Source of the DNA: a bacterium 1XD8-76
GTDB lineage: Bacteria > Bacillota > Clostridia > Lachnospirales > Lachnospiraceae
Assembly (NCBI GenBank): GCA_003611955.1
Contig: RAZE01000029.1
Location: forward strand, 1 to 37,600
Direction: 5' to 3'
Length of the DNA: 37,600 nt
How positions within the stretch are numbered: the first letter of the stretch is position 1; each line of letters starts with the position of its first letter. The notes under the pieces were generated by a model, which did not search any database, was not told where the DNA came from, and was given only the letters and a program-made list of their open reading frames with translations. A program made the translations under genes and the position numbers. Shown here one piece after another: positions 1 through 7,273 of this stretch.

Positions 1-732
1 TATTCCGAACATGCCAGGCGTTACCTGGCGGAGTGCGGCGTACCCAGGGAGAGGACCTATGTGACGGGGAGTCCGATGGCGGAGGTTTTGACGAATAACC
101 TGCAGTCCATCCTGGGTTCCGATATACACAAAAAGATATCGGAGGAGACGGGGAAGGAGATCGGGCCGGGAAGATATATCCTGCTGTCAGCGCACCGGGA
201 GGAGAACATCGATACGGAGAAGAACTTCCTGTCCCTGTTTAAGGCGGTGAATGCCATGGCGGAGGAATACAGGATGCCTGTCCTTTACTCCTGCCATCCG
301 AGGAGCCGGAAGAGGCTTATGCAGATGAAAGGGGAGGGAAAGTTTCAGCTGCATCCGGATGTGATTGCCCATGAACCATTAGGGTTCCATGACTACAACT
401 GCCTGCAGATGCATGCATTCTGTGTGGTATCGGACAGCGGGACGCTGCCGGAGGAGAGCAGCTTCTTTGTTTCCATAGGGAAGCCGTTCCCGGCGGTGTG
501 CATCCGGACGAGCACGGAGAGGCCGGAGGCGCTGGATAAGGGCTGCTTTATCCTTTCGGGGATTGATCAGAGAGGGCTGCTGCAGTCGGTGGAGATGGCA
601 GTAGGAATGAAGGGGGATTATGGGGTACCGGTACCGGACTATATGGATACGAATGTATCTATGAAGGTAGTGAGGATCATCCAGTCTTATACAGGGATCG
701 TCAACAGGATGGTGTGGAGGAAAGAGGGTTAA
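1..732 (+). CDS. UDP-N-acetylglucosamine 2-epimerase family protein, CapG/FnlC type (5' end outside window)
   Basis: The frame is open from base 1 and ends at TAA 730-732, so this is the C-terminal part of a gene that begins before the window. Visible motifs are those of non-hydrolysing UDP-sugar 2-epimerases: VTGSPMAEVL, SAHREENID, CHPRSRKRL, HEPLGFHDYNCLQ and SDSGTLPEESSFF. The long CIRTSTERPEALDKG stretch is closer to the CapG/FnlC/WbjD branch, the last step to UDP-N-acetyl-L-fucosamine, than to WecB. CapE- and CapF-like genes normally precede this gene, and such genes do appear at the far right of the window, so this copy probably ends a neighbouring polysaccharide locus. The DNA is clearly richer in G+C than the following 8 kb. 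GTG 61 is an internal codon of the longer frame, not a start. The family is secure; the exact substrate is inferred. Confidence 0.88.
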   Translation, partial: YSEHARRYLAECGVPRERTYVTGSPMAEVLTNNLQSILGSDIHKKISEETGKEIGPGRYILLSAHREENIDTEKNFLSLFKAVNAMAEEYRMPVLYSCHPRSRKRLMQMKGEGKFQLHPDVIAHEPLGFHDYNCLQMHAFCVVSDSGTLPEESSFFVSIGKPFPAVCIRTSTERPEALDKGCFILSGIDQRGLLQSVEMAVGMKGDYGVPVPDYMDTNVSMKVVRIIQSYTGIVNRMVWRKEG

Positions 733-747
733 AATTATACTGCGTTT

Positions 748-785
748 CTGATGGAGGGAAAATGTAATTATTTTCCCTTCATCAG
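748..785. terminator. Strong hairpin between convergent genes, likely bidirectional terminator
   Basis: Arms 748-763 and 770-785 pair over 16 bp (one G-U on the plus-strand RNA) around a 6-nt loop. The hairpin lies between the stop of the 2-epimerase gene (732) and the stop of the minus-strand AAA gene (797). No long U-run follows on either strand, so termination strength is uncertain, but its position between convergent genes fits a shared terminator. Confidence 0.6.
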
Positions 786-796
786 TTGTCAATATT

Positions 797-2488
797 TTAT
801 GACAACTGCCCTATCAAAACCTTCTTTCCCCGAAAAGCAAACCCATATTTTCGTATTTTTTCCCGGGGAATCCCTTTCTCAATTAGAACTGTCTCATAAT
901 TTCTATCTTCAATTTGCTTTAAAGCAGATTTTACCGTATCGGAAAGTTCCTTTTCTTCATCCATATCCTGTACCTTAAATTCCAGAATAATTCCGTCATC
1001 CTGAAGCCGTACCGGTTCGAGCAGCACATCGTATCTTCCAAAGCCACTTTCACGGTTGGAAGTGAGCGTGTATCGTCCTCGAAGATCGACCAAAAGACCC
1101 AGGACAAAACCGTGGTAAAAGCGTTCCGGTTCATCTCCGGAGGGATTTTTTCCTGTATCAAAGAAACTGAATGTGGCCAGTGCAACTCTGTTTATATAGG
1201 CATTCATCGCTTTCAGGTCATCTGTCAAAAGAGCCTTCACAAATTCATTGTACGCCGGCGTATATTCAGAAAACCAGTCTTTTATCATCCGTTCAAACAT
1301 CATGCAGACTTCTCTGTTTGTGAGCCTCAGATCATATTGCTCCCGACCGTAATTTTCATCAAATGAAAAGTGTTCAACTTTCAGATAGCCGCTGGCCAGC
1401 AATAAACTCCAGATAGCGCTTTCACGATAATCCAATTGATCAAATATAAGCTGTTCATCTATCTCCGTATGAAATGATTTTCCTTCTAACAAGTCTTCCA
1501 TAGTAGTTTTAACATTGCTGCCCGATTCACGGATCAGTTTTGCAACCAGGTGGTTGCTGCTGGTATTAGCCCAGTAGGTTGACAGTTTTCCCGTCTTCAG
1601 ATAATTCAAAATAGACCATGGATTATAAATATCTCTGTTTTTTCCAAAAGTAAAACCATCATACCAACGCTTTACATCATCCTGCTTATCACGCATTCCG
1701 TATTCATTCAATGCATCAAATACTTCTTTTTCGGTAAATCCAAAACATGTTGCGTACAGATTGGAAGTGGATGTCACAACAGTCAGATTATTGAGATCCG
1801 AAAAGATAGATTCCTTGCTGACACGGGTGATACCGGTCATAATCGCACGGTCCAGGTAAGGGTTTGTTTTGAAAGTAGCGTTAAAAAGCCCTTTGATAAA
1901 ATCGACCAGTTCCTGCCAGTAACCGTTCACATAGGCTTCCTGCATGGGCGTGTCATACTCATCCAATAAGATGATGACTTTTTTTCTATAATAGCGAAAT
2001 AAATACTCTGACAGATTTTTTAAGGAACCGGACACCATATATTTTTCCATTTCCGGGGATATCTGTCGGTAAGCTTTTTGCTCTGCGTCACTCAAACATT
2101 CACTATCCAACAAAAAATCATATTTTCTATACAGATCTGTGAGAATCTGGCATATTACTTTTCTGGTATCTGAAAATAAACTTTCTTTTACATTGGCGAA
2201 AGAAAGACTGATGACCGGATAAGTTCCCTGCAGTTTTCTGTAGTTTTCTTCTTTCCAGATGGAAAGTCCCTCAAACAGGTCTCCCCTGCCAGCATAATCG
2301 ACGGAGAAGAATTGCTGTATCATACTCATATTCAGAGTTTTGCCAAAGCGCCTGGGGCGGGTAATCAGGGTAACAGCATCTCTATTTTCCCACCATTCTT
2401 TTATAAAACCGGTTTTATCAATATAGAAGCAATCATTTTGAATTATCGTTTCAAAATCCTGATGTCCGATACCAATGACTTTTGACAT
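797..2488 (-). CDS. AAA-ATPase-like / PD-(D/E)XK nuclease-superfamily protein (DUF1703 type)
   Basis: A 563-residue protein of the widespread AAA-ATPase_like (PF09820) plus PD-(D/E)XK (PF08011, DUF1703) architecture. The N-terminal FYIDKT signature is followed by a Walker A variant RPRRFGKT at residues 44-51 and a Walker B-like IILLDEYD. Near the C-terminus GRYDVLL and IILEFKV supply the D...ExK pattern of the nuclease fold. The cellular role of this family is unknown; it is often found in multiple copies in gut Clostridia and Bacteroidetes. ATG 2488 is chosen because GGGAGG lies about 7 nt upstream; the frame can extend to 2524 but without such a site. The gene points toward the 2-epimerase tail and away from the conflict-type operon. 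A related but clearly divergent copy lies at 7274-8854. Confidence 0.85.
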   Translation of the reverse strand: MSKVIGIGHQDFETIIQNDCFYIDKTGFIKEWWENRDAVTLITRPRRFGKTLNMSMIQQFFSVDYAGRGDLFEGLSIWKEENYRKLQGTYPVISLSFANVKESLFSDTRKVICQILTDLYRKYDFLLDSECLSDAEQKAYRQISPEMEKYMVSGSLKNLSEYLFRYYRKKVIILLDEYDTPMQEAYVNGYWQELVDFIKGLFNATFKTNPYLDRAIMTGITRVSKESIFSDLNNLTVVTSTSNLYATCFGFTEKEVFDALNEYGMRDKQDDVKRWYDGFTFGKNRDIYNPWSILNYLKTGKLSTYWANTSSNHLVAKLIRESGSNVKTTMEDLLEGKSFHTEIDEQLIFDQLDYRESAIWSLLLASGYLKVEHFSFDENYGREQYDLRLTNREVCMMFERMIKDWFSEYTPAYNEFVKALLTDDLKAMNAYINRVALATFSFFDTGKNPSGDEPERFYHGFVLGLLVDLRGRYTLTSNRESGFGRYDVLLEPVRLQDDGIILEFKVQDMDEEKELSDTVKSALKQIEDRNYETVLIEKGIPREKIRKYGFAFRGKKVLIGQLS

Positions 2489-2526
2489 GCTGAACCTCCC
2501 TATCTGCATTTGACAGATTTTCAATA

Positions 2527-2532
2527 ATTATA
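2527..2532 (-). promoter_or_regulatory. Possible -10 element for the minus-strand AAA gene
   Basis: On the minus strand the hexamer TATAAT lies about 39 nt upstream of the ATG at 2488. No convincing -35 hexamer is seen at the usual distance, so this is only a candidate. Confidence 0.35.
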
Positions 2533-2647
2533 TTGTAACATGTGTCGGGATTTTCGGCAATTATCAGCTGATGCCATGAATTGACAGTTTTTCTTCTCTT
2601 CTGTGAGGTATTATTTTTCTCCCTTTTCGGAAAAGGGTTCCCAGTGT

Positions 2648-2681
2648 GTGAGCCACACCACAAAATGAAAGTGTGGCTCAC
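2648..2681. repeat. Perfect 11-bp inverted repeat (hairpin)
   Basis: Arms GTGAGCCACAC (2648-2658) and GTGTGGCTCAC (2671-2681) are exact inverse complements around a 12-nt A-rich loop. No clear U-run follows on either strand. It may be a terminator remnant or a structure belonging to the decayed mobile DNA beside it. Confidence 0.5.
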
Positions 2682-2746
2682 TTTCTGTAACTCTAAAAGT
2701 AATTTTTTGTATCTATGGGAAATCAAATCTTTGCTTATGAATTTAT

Positions 2747-2850
2747 CTAATGCGCTGTGCAGACTGTTGACTCCTCCCCGGGAATAAGTCCAAGATAAGA
2801 GGCAAATTTCTCCGCAGAAGAAAACTGCTTGAAATCCCCGACTTAAACAA
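2747..2850 (-). pseudogene. IS110-family transposase C-terminal fragment (degenerate)
   Basis: One minus-strand frame reads VGDFKQFSSAEKFASYLGL followed by IPGEES, then hits TAG at 2747-2749. This resembles the conserved C-terminal Transposase_20 region of IS110/IS116/IS902 transposases, where a GD..rF.sa.k.a.Y.Gl.P pattern is typical. A TAA interrupts the frame just upstream, near 2853, and no N-terminal DEDD domain is seen, so only a fragment remains. The match is by eye on about 30 residues. Confidence 0.5.
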
Positions 2851-3065
2851 TGTAGGAAAGATGCATTTTCACCGAATACACTCCGCAGGGAAGCGATATA
2901 AGCGAGCACGTGCTTATAATCAGCAGCTGTTGTATGGGGATGGGAAAACTCATTGTATGAGGCAACCCTGTTACCATTGACTTTTGCAATCTCCAGTGTA
3001 CAGGTAAATCCGTGAGATTACAAATGCGGGGGCATTACATATTGTCTCAAGAAGATTACATATGA

Positions 3066-3094
3066 TTGACATTTCTGATATTACTTGATAAACT
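3066..3094 (+). promoter_or_regulatory. Sigma-A-type promoter for the conflict-system operon
   Basis: A consensus -35 TTGACA (3066-3071) is followed after 17 nt by TAAACT (3089-3094, four of six matches). Transcription would start near 3101, about 20 nt before the ATG at 3122. No other good promoter is seen upstream of the operon. Confidence 0.65.
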
Positions 3095-3121
3095 AATAAT
3101 ACATATCTGGGAGACATTTTA

Positions 3122-4285
3122 ATGAAACATCTTGCGCCATTTCGGTTGACAATCCCTGTTTATGTGAGTGGAAGAGAAAGTTTCCACGAAAGGAGTGGGG
3201 AATCTATGACATTACAGGATTTGGAACACCAGTTAAAAAACATAATATGGGTACAGGGAGATAAAAAAGAAATTGACTTATCATTAGGAGAAGAATTCTT
3301 AGTAACTACCCTTATGAAAATAGCCGATACGTCGTGGGGGAGAGATACTCTGGATTATGAAACGATTGGAAAGTGGTTGGATAATTTTACGGGAGAGCTT
3401 TATGATTGCAGATATGAGAGGATTCTGGCATTAATATTAGCGGTTCATATGGTATATTATAATGAATGTCATATCTGTCATCTGGTAAAATTGGCATACA
3501 GAAAACTGCTTCATGAAATTATGGGGAAGGAGCATATAGGGACAGAGGCAGCGGCTGAAAGTCTGGTGTTTTTGCCATTAGGGGAAGTCAGCGAAAGCGG
3601 CCCTTTTTTATCATATTATTTCAGAAAAGAAAATTGTCTGCCGGTAGAATCTTTTGTTGCATCTTTTGATTTGATTGCGCAGAGGAAAAAGGTGAAGAAT
3701 ATTGTATTGATGGATGACGTTTCCATTTCAGGGGAACAGGCGGACTGGTATATAAAGAAGATGAGAAAAACCAGCGAATTTTTCAGGGAGGTATTAAATG
3801 AAAAAAACGTATATGCGCTGTTTCTTATGTCGACAATTGATGCAAAAGAAAAATTGGAAGAATATAATATTAAGCTGTGCACGCCGATATTGATGGATAG
3901 AAGGAGTTGCTGTTTTGATGAAGAATCATCTATTTATAAAATATTTGATAATTCTATAAGAGATGAGGTGCGTATCCAGTCGAAAAATCTGGCTCAATAT
4001 TATGGCTGTAAATTGATAATACGGCAATATAAAAGAAATGGGGAATTTCAAAGACTTCTAAATAGCGGCAAGTCATTGGAGGACATAATTCAAAAAGTAA
4101 AAAAAGATTCATTGGGATATGGAAATGCGCAGATGCTGATAGCGTTTGAGTATAATACGCCTAACAGTACATTGCCGATTATATGGATAGAGGATGGAAA
4201 GTGGAAATCGTTGTTTCGGAGATATGATAAACTGTACACTAAACAAATTGTAGAGGGGATTGAAAGTGAAAGCGTTTATATCTGA
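3122..4285 (+). CDS. Phosphoribosyltransferase-like protein (PRTase-CE type), first gene of a putative conflict system
   Basis: A 387-residue protein with a helical N-terminal half (about 1-150) and a type I phosphoribosyltransferase-like core. EVSESGPFLSYYF resembles the first PRTase loop, and IVLMDDVSISGEQ at 194-206, with D198-D199, corresponds to the hallmark PRPP-binding segment. Family knowledge (from memory): such phosphoribosyltransferase-like proteins are described in prokaryotic conflict systems next to ORC/CDC6-like ATPases, exactly as here. The substrate is unknown. ATG 3122 has GGGAG at 3109-3113 and sits just after a good promoter. ATG 3206 has an even stronger AGGAGTGGGG 10 nt upstream and may be the true start; the first 28 residues look weakly protein-like. 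The gene overlaps the next by 20 nt, indicating translational coupling. Confidence 0.7.
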   Translation: MKHLAPFRLTIPVYVSGRESFHERSGESMTLQDLEHQLKNIIWVQGDKKEIDLSLGEEFLVTTLMKIADTSWGRDTLDYETIGKWLDNFTGELYDCRYERILALILAVHMVYYNECHICHLVKLAYRKLLHEIMGKEHIGTEAAAESLVFLPLGEVSESGPFLSYYFRKENCLPVESFVASFDLIAQRKKVKNIVLMDDVSISGEQADWYIKKMRKTSEFFREVLNEKNVYALFLMSTIDAKEKLEEYNIKLCTPILMDRRSCCFDEESSIYKIFDNSIRDEVRIQSKNLAQYYGCKLIIRQYKRNGEFQRLLNSGKSLEDIIQKVKKDSLGYGNAQMLIAFEYNTPNSTLPIIWIEDGKWKSLFRRYDKLYTKQIVEGIESESVYI

Positions 4286-6221
4286 AAATGAGTATGAAAA
4301 TCCGTTTAAAAGTACAAATGCAGATACAATGTCCTATGAGCAGATTGTGGATTCATGGAGTGAACCCTTTTTTATGCGGCGCAAGATCATTAGTGAAGAT
4401 TTTTATATCAGGACACCAATGTCTCTGATTATTACCGGAGCACGGGGAACAGGAAAGACAATGATGTTTAAATATTATTCCTTTCAGGCGCAGGCGCTTC
4501 TGGCAGAAAAAAAAGGAATGACAGTATTAAAATATTTCAGAGACACTAAAAGTGTATCAATGTATTTGAAATTTGATCCATATATTTTACAGGCATTTCC
4601 GGAGAATAAGGAGGGACAGGGACTATTTATTCATTTTTTTGAACTGGTTGTATGTGAATCTTATATAGAATTGCTTGATTTACTGTATTTAAAAAAAGAA
4701 ATACAGAAAGCTGTATATTGCCGCATTTCGGATGAGATCAGGAAGCTTTTGGGAACAACTCAAAAGGAAAAGAACTTGAGCAGTTTGGTAGAATCGAAGA
4801 TAGATGAGGTTTATGATTATATAAATGACAGAAAAATGGAAGAAAGTGAGTTTCATACAGAAAAGAAATATCAGTTTAAAAAACTCAGTTATCAAATAAA
4901 AAAAATATTGTGTCAGGAAGTAGAAGAATTTAAAAATGTGATTTTCCTCTGGGTTATAGATGAAGGGGAAAATTTTTTGGCAAGTGAACAAAAAACTTTA
5001 AACAGTTTTATTAAGACGTTGAATGCAAGAATGAACAGGGATATATTTTTGCGTTTAGGAACCAGAAGACCCAAATTACCAACCTACGAAACGATTAATA
5101 AGGAAGAGTTTTTGACAATTAGCAGGGATTACGAAATAAAAGATATTAATTACTATACAATTGATTCTGATGGCAGAGAAGATTATAAAAAATGGCTGAC
5201 CGAAATTGCGGGGAAAAGGTTGCAATCCAGCGAAATATTCAATCGGAACGGGCTAAATCAAATACAGAAGTTTTTAGGAAATAAAGAAGACCAATGCCAT
5301 GAAGCCTGTGAGTGGGCGGCGAATCATAAGGAACATTTTAGATGGTGTTTGAAAGAAAAATTCAGTGACGAATTATATGATGCTCTTAAAGTAAAAGATA
5401 ATCCATTGAAAGAAATGATGAATATTTACTGGTATAGAAAAGGGTATTCTATTGAACAGATTAATATAGCGTCAGGCAAAGAAAAGAAAGAAGCATCAGA
5501 GGAAGAAAAGGAATGGATAAAAAAATATAGAGATACTTTTATGGATAACAAGATGGCATTCTTATATCTTTTGGCATCTAAATATAAAAAAGAGAAGCAA
5601 TACTACAGCTTTAATACTTATAGTTATCTGTCAGTGGGAAATATATGTAATTTTATAAAATTGTGCAGAGAAGCATTTGATAATGCCTATTTTGAAAATA
5701 AGGAAGATTTATTTTGCGGGAAAATTTCCCAAAAAGCCCAGCATGCGGCAGCAATATCAGTAGCGTATGATGAAATAGAAAAAGTAAAATATATACCTAA
5801 ATTAGGAAATGAGTTATATGCATTAGTAATTAATTTAGGAAATTTATTTAATGAATATCATGCGGATATCGAGTTGAAAAATATGGAAGCAAATCAGTTT
5901 TCAGTCATTTACGAAAATATAAAGGTCGATAATATTATAAATACAGCGCTTACCTGGGGCGTGTTTTTAAAAAAGGATGAATTGCAGACGCTTGATGCAA
6001 CAGGAAATAAGGGAACCATATATACACTGAATAAAATGTTTTGTCCTCTGTTTGGGATTTCATATAGAAGTAAAGGGAGATACAGGGAAGTTTTGGAAGA
6101 AAAAACTTTTTTGAAACTTTTGAGGATACAAAAAAGAAAAGTTTCTTCAGTGATCACAGAGAAAGATACAACAGAGCAACAGATTGAAGGTCAACTGTCA
6201 TTATTTGATCCAAAAGAATAA
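4266..6221 (+). CDS. ORC/CDC6-like P-loop ATPase, second gene of the putative conflict system
   Basis: A 651-residue ATPase. Walker A GARGTGKT is at residues 58-65, and a hydrophobic strand ending in VIDEGEN (about 230-236, D232-E233) is Walker B. DIFLRLGTRRPK after it looks like a sensor or arginine-rich segment as in ORC/CDC6-like AAA proteins. A lysine-rich helical domain and a C-terminal part of winged-helix-like size follow; none of the latter is recognised by motif. The GTG at 4266 is chosen because GAGGGG (4253-4258) lies 7 nt upstream; TTG 4260 is too close to that site. It overlaps the PRTase-like gene by 20 nt and is followed after 31 nt by the third gene. Likely role (inference): NTP-dependent sensing or switching that controls the other two proteins. 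The DNA is strongly AT-rich. Confidence 0.72.
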   Translation: MKAFISENEYENPFKSTNADTMSYEQIVDSWSEPFFMRRKIISEDFYIRTPMSLIITGARGTGKTMMFKYYSFQAQALLAEKKGMTVLKYFRDTKSVSMYLKFDPYILQAFPENKEGQGLFIHFFELVVCESYIELLDLLYLKKEIQKAVYCRISDEIRKLLGTTQKEKNLSSLVESKIDEVYDYINDRKMEESEFHTEKKYQFKKLSYQIKKILCQEVEEFKNVIFLWVIDEGENFLASEQKTLNSFIKTLNARMNRDIFLRLGTRRPKLPTYETINKEEFLTISRDYEIKDINYYTIDSDGREDYKKWLTEIAGKRLQSSEIFNRNGLNQIQKFLGNKEDQCHEACEWAANHKEHFRWCLKEKFSDELYDALKVKDNPLKEMMNIYWYRKGYSIEQINIASGKEKKEASEEEKEWIKKYRDTFMDNKMAFLYLLASKYKKEKQYYSFNTYSYLSVGNICNFIKLCREAFDNAYFENKEDLFCGKISQKAQHAAAISVAYDEIEKVKYIPKLGNELYALVINLGNLFNEYHADIELKNMEANQFSVIYENIKVDNIINTALTWGVFLKKDELQTLDATGNKGTIYTLNKMFCPLFGISYRSKGRYREVLEEKTFLKLLRIQKRKVSSVITEKDTTEQQIEGQLSLFDPKE

Positions 6222-6252
6222 AACAGGATAAAACAAGGGAGGAAATGTTATA

Positions 6253-7257
6253 GTGATTCTATACCATATGGATAATGTAAATGCTATGACATGCGAACAA
6301 AGCTACGATGTAATGATTTGCGCAAATGGATTGGAGGGAAGGGATACCAGTGTTGTAAAAAAATGTAAGGAAAAAGGGATAAATATTAAAAGCTGGCTTG
6401 TATTTCATTATGAAGAACGGGAAAATGATTCAGAAAAGGATGAGGGAGATGTATTGCGATATCTTACAGGGGATAAAGTGATAGATATTATGACATCTTA
6501 CAGTGACTCTCGTTCATATGCTGAAATTTTGGGAAATCAAAGTGAAATATTAAAAAACAGCAAAAAAATTGGAATAGATATAACCGGATTTAAAAATCAG
6601 TTCTTTTTTCCGCTTATAAAATTTTTGTACTGTAAAATGGGAATAACCGGGATGGACGTATTTTATACGGAGCCGGCAACATATAAATTTCCAAAGAGCA
6701 GAGCCGGAGAATCTTATTTTCCTAATGTAAGGAGTAGTTCTAATACGCTCTTTAATTACTCGAAATCGAAAGACGGAATTGAGATTGGAAGTATCGAGGG
6801 GTTTACAGGGGCCTCTTCAACAAAAACTGTTTTGGTGATTTTAATAGGATTTGACGGAAAAGTTGCTGTGCGGGTCAAAGAAGAATATAGTGCGGAGAAG
6901 GTTATCTTAGTCAATGGTTTTCCATCCTATCTGCCTAAATTCAGGGATATCAGTCTGCTGAACAATAAAGAGCTGGTTGCGGCATGCGGAAAAAATGATA
7001 TTTACAGTACATATGCGGATAATCCTTTTGAGGTATACAATGTATTAAAAAGAATAAAGGAAAGATATCCCGATTTTAAAATGTTAATTGCACCGTTGGG
7101 AGCAAAACCGCTGGCTCTTGGGACGTGCGTATTTGCAATAAATTATCCGCAAACGGCAGTTTTGTATGTAAAATCATCAAATTATGTGGAGAGGACTACG
7201 GAGAAGGAAGGGGAGTCCTGGAGGTATCAATTGGAATTGGGGAATACAATTGTATGA
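6253..7257 (+). CDS. Uncharacterised Rossmann-like protein, third gene of the putative conflict system
   Basis: A 334-residue protein I cannot name. It has alternating strands and helices. The N-terminus carries a YDVMICANGLEGRD strand-loop, then IGIDITGF (106-113), a strand ending in VFYTEP (136-141), a GFDGKVAV strand, and ADNPFEVYNVLKRI with LIAPLGAKPLALG near the C-terminus. This pattern suggests two stacked Rossmann-like domains, as in nucleotide-sensing or base-modifying effectors, but no catalytic motif is identifiable. GTG 6253 is preceded by AGGGAGG with 10-nt spacing; ATG 6268 has no such site. Its place after the PRTase-like and ATPase genes, with short spacing, makes it a candidate sensor or effector. 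Confidence 0.65.
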   Translation: MILYHMDNVNAMTCEQSYDVMICANGLEGRDTSVVKKCKEKGINIKSWLVFHYEERENDSEKDEGDVLRYLTGDKVIDIMTSYSDSRSYAEILGNQSEILKNSKKIGIDITGFKNQFFFPLIKFLYCKMGITGMDVFYTEPATYKFPKSRAGESYFPNVRSSSNTLFNYSKSKDGIEIGSIEGFTGASSTKTVLVILIGFDGKVAVRVKEEYSAEKVILVNGFPSYLPKFRDISLLNNKELVAACGKNDIYSTYADNPFEVYNVLKRIKERYPDFKMLIAPLGAKPLALGTCVFAINYPQTAVLYVKSSNYVERTTEKEGESWRYQLELGNTIV

Positions 7258-7273
7258 CAGGAGAATCTTTGAC

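Larger units (their letters stand above)
2525..3065. other. Accessory intergenic region with decayed sequence, no intact gene
   Basis: I see no intact gene in this stretch. It holds a short G+C hairpin (2621-2637, CCCTTTT and AAAAGGG arms), a longer hairpin (2648-2681), an IS110-like transposase remnant (2747-2850, minus strand) and, beyond it on the minus strand, an unidentified open frame from about 3010 down to 2870 containing HVLAYIASLRSVFGENA, with no clear start. The mixture of broken frames suggests an old insertion and decay site beside the defence-type operon. Confidence 0.5.

Noticed and set aside
2451..2909. Minus-strand 152-codon frame upstream of the AAA gene
   Set aside because: It overlaps the real gene start, crosses two hairpins and contains the transposase relic in another frame; it looks like decayed sequence.
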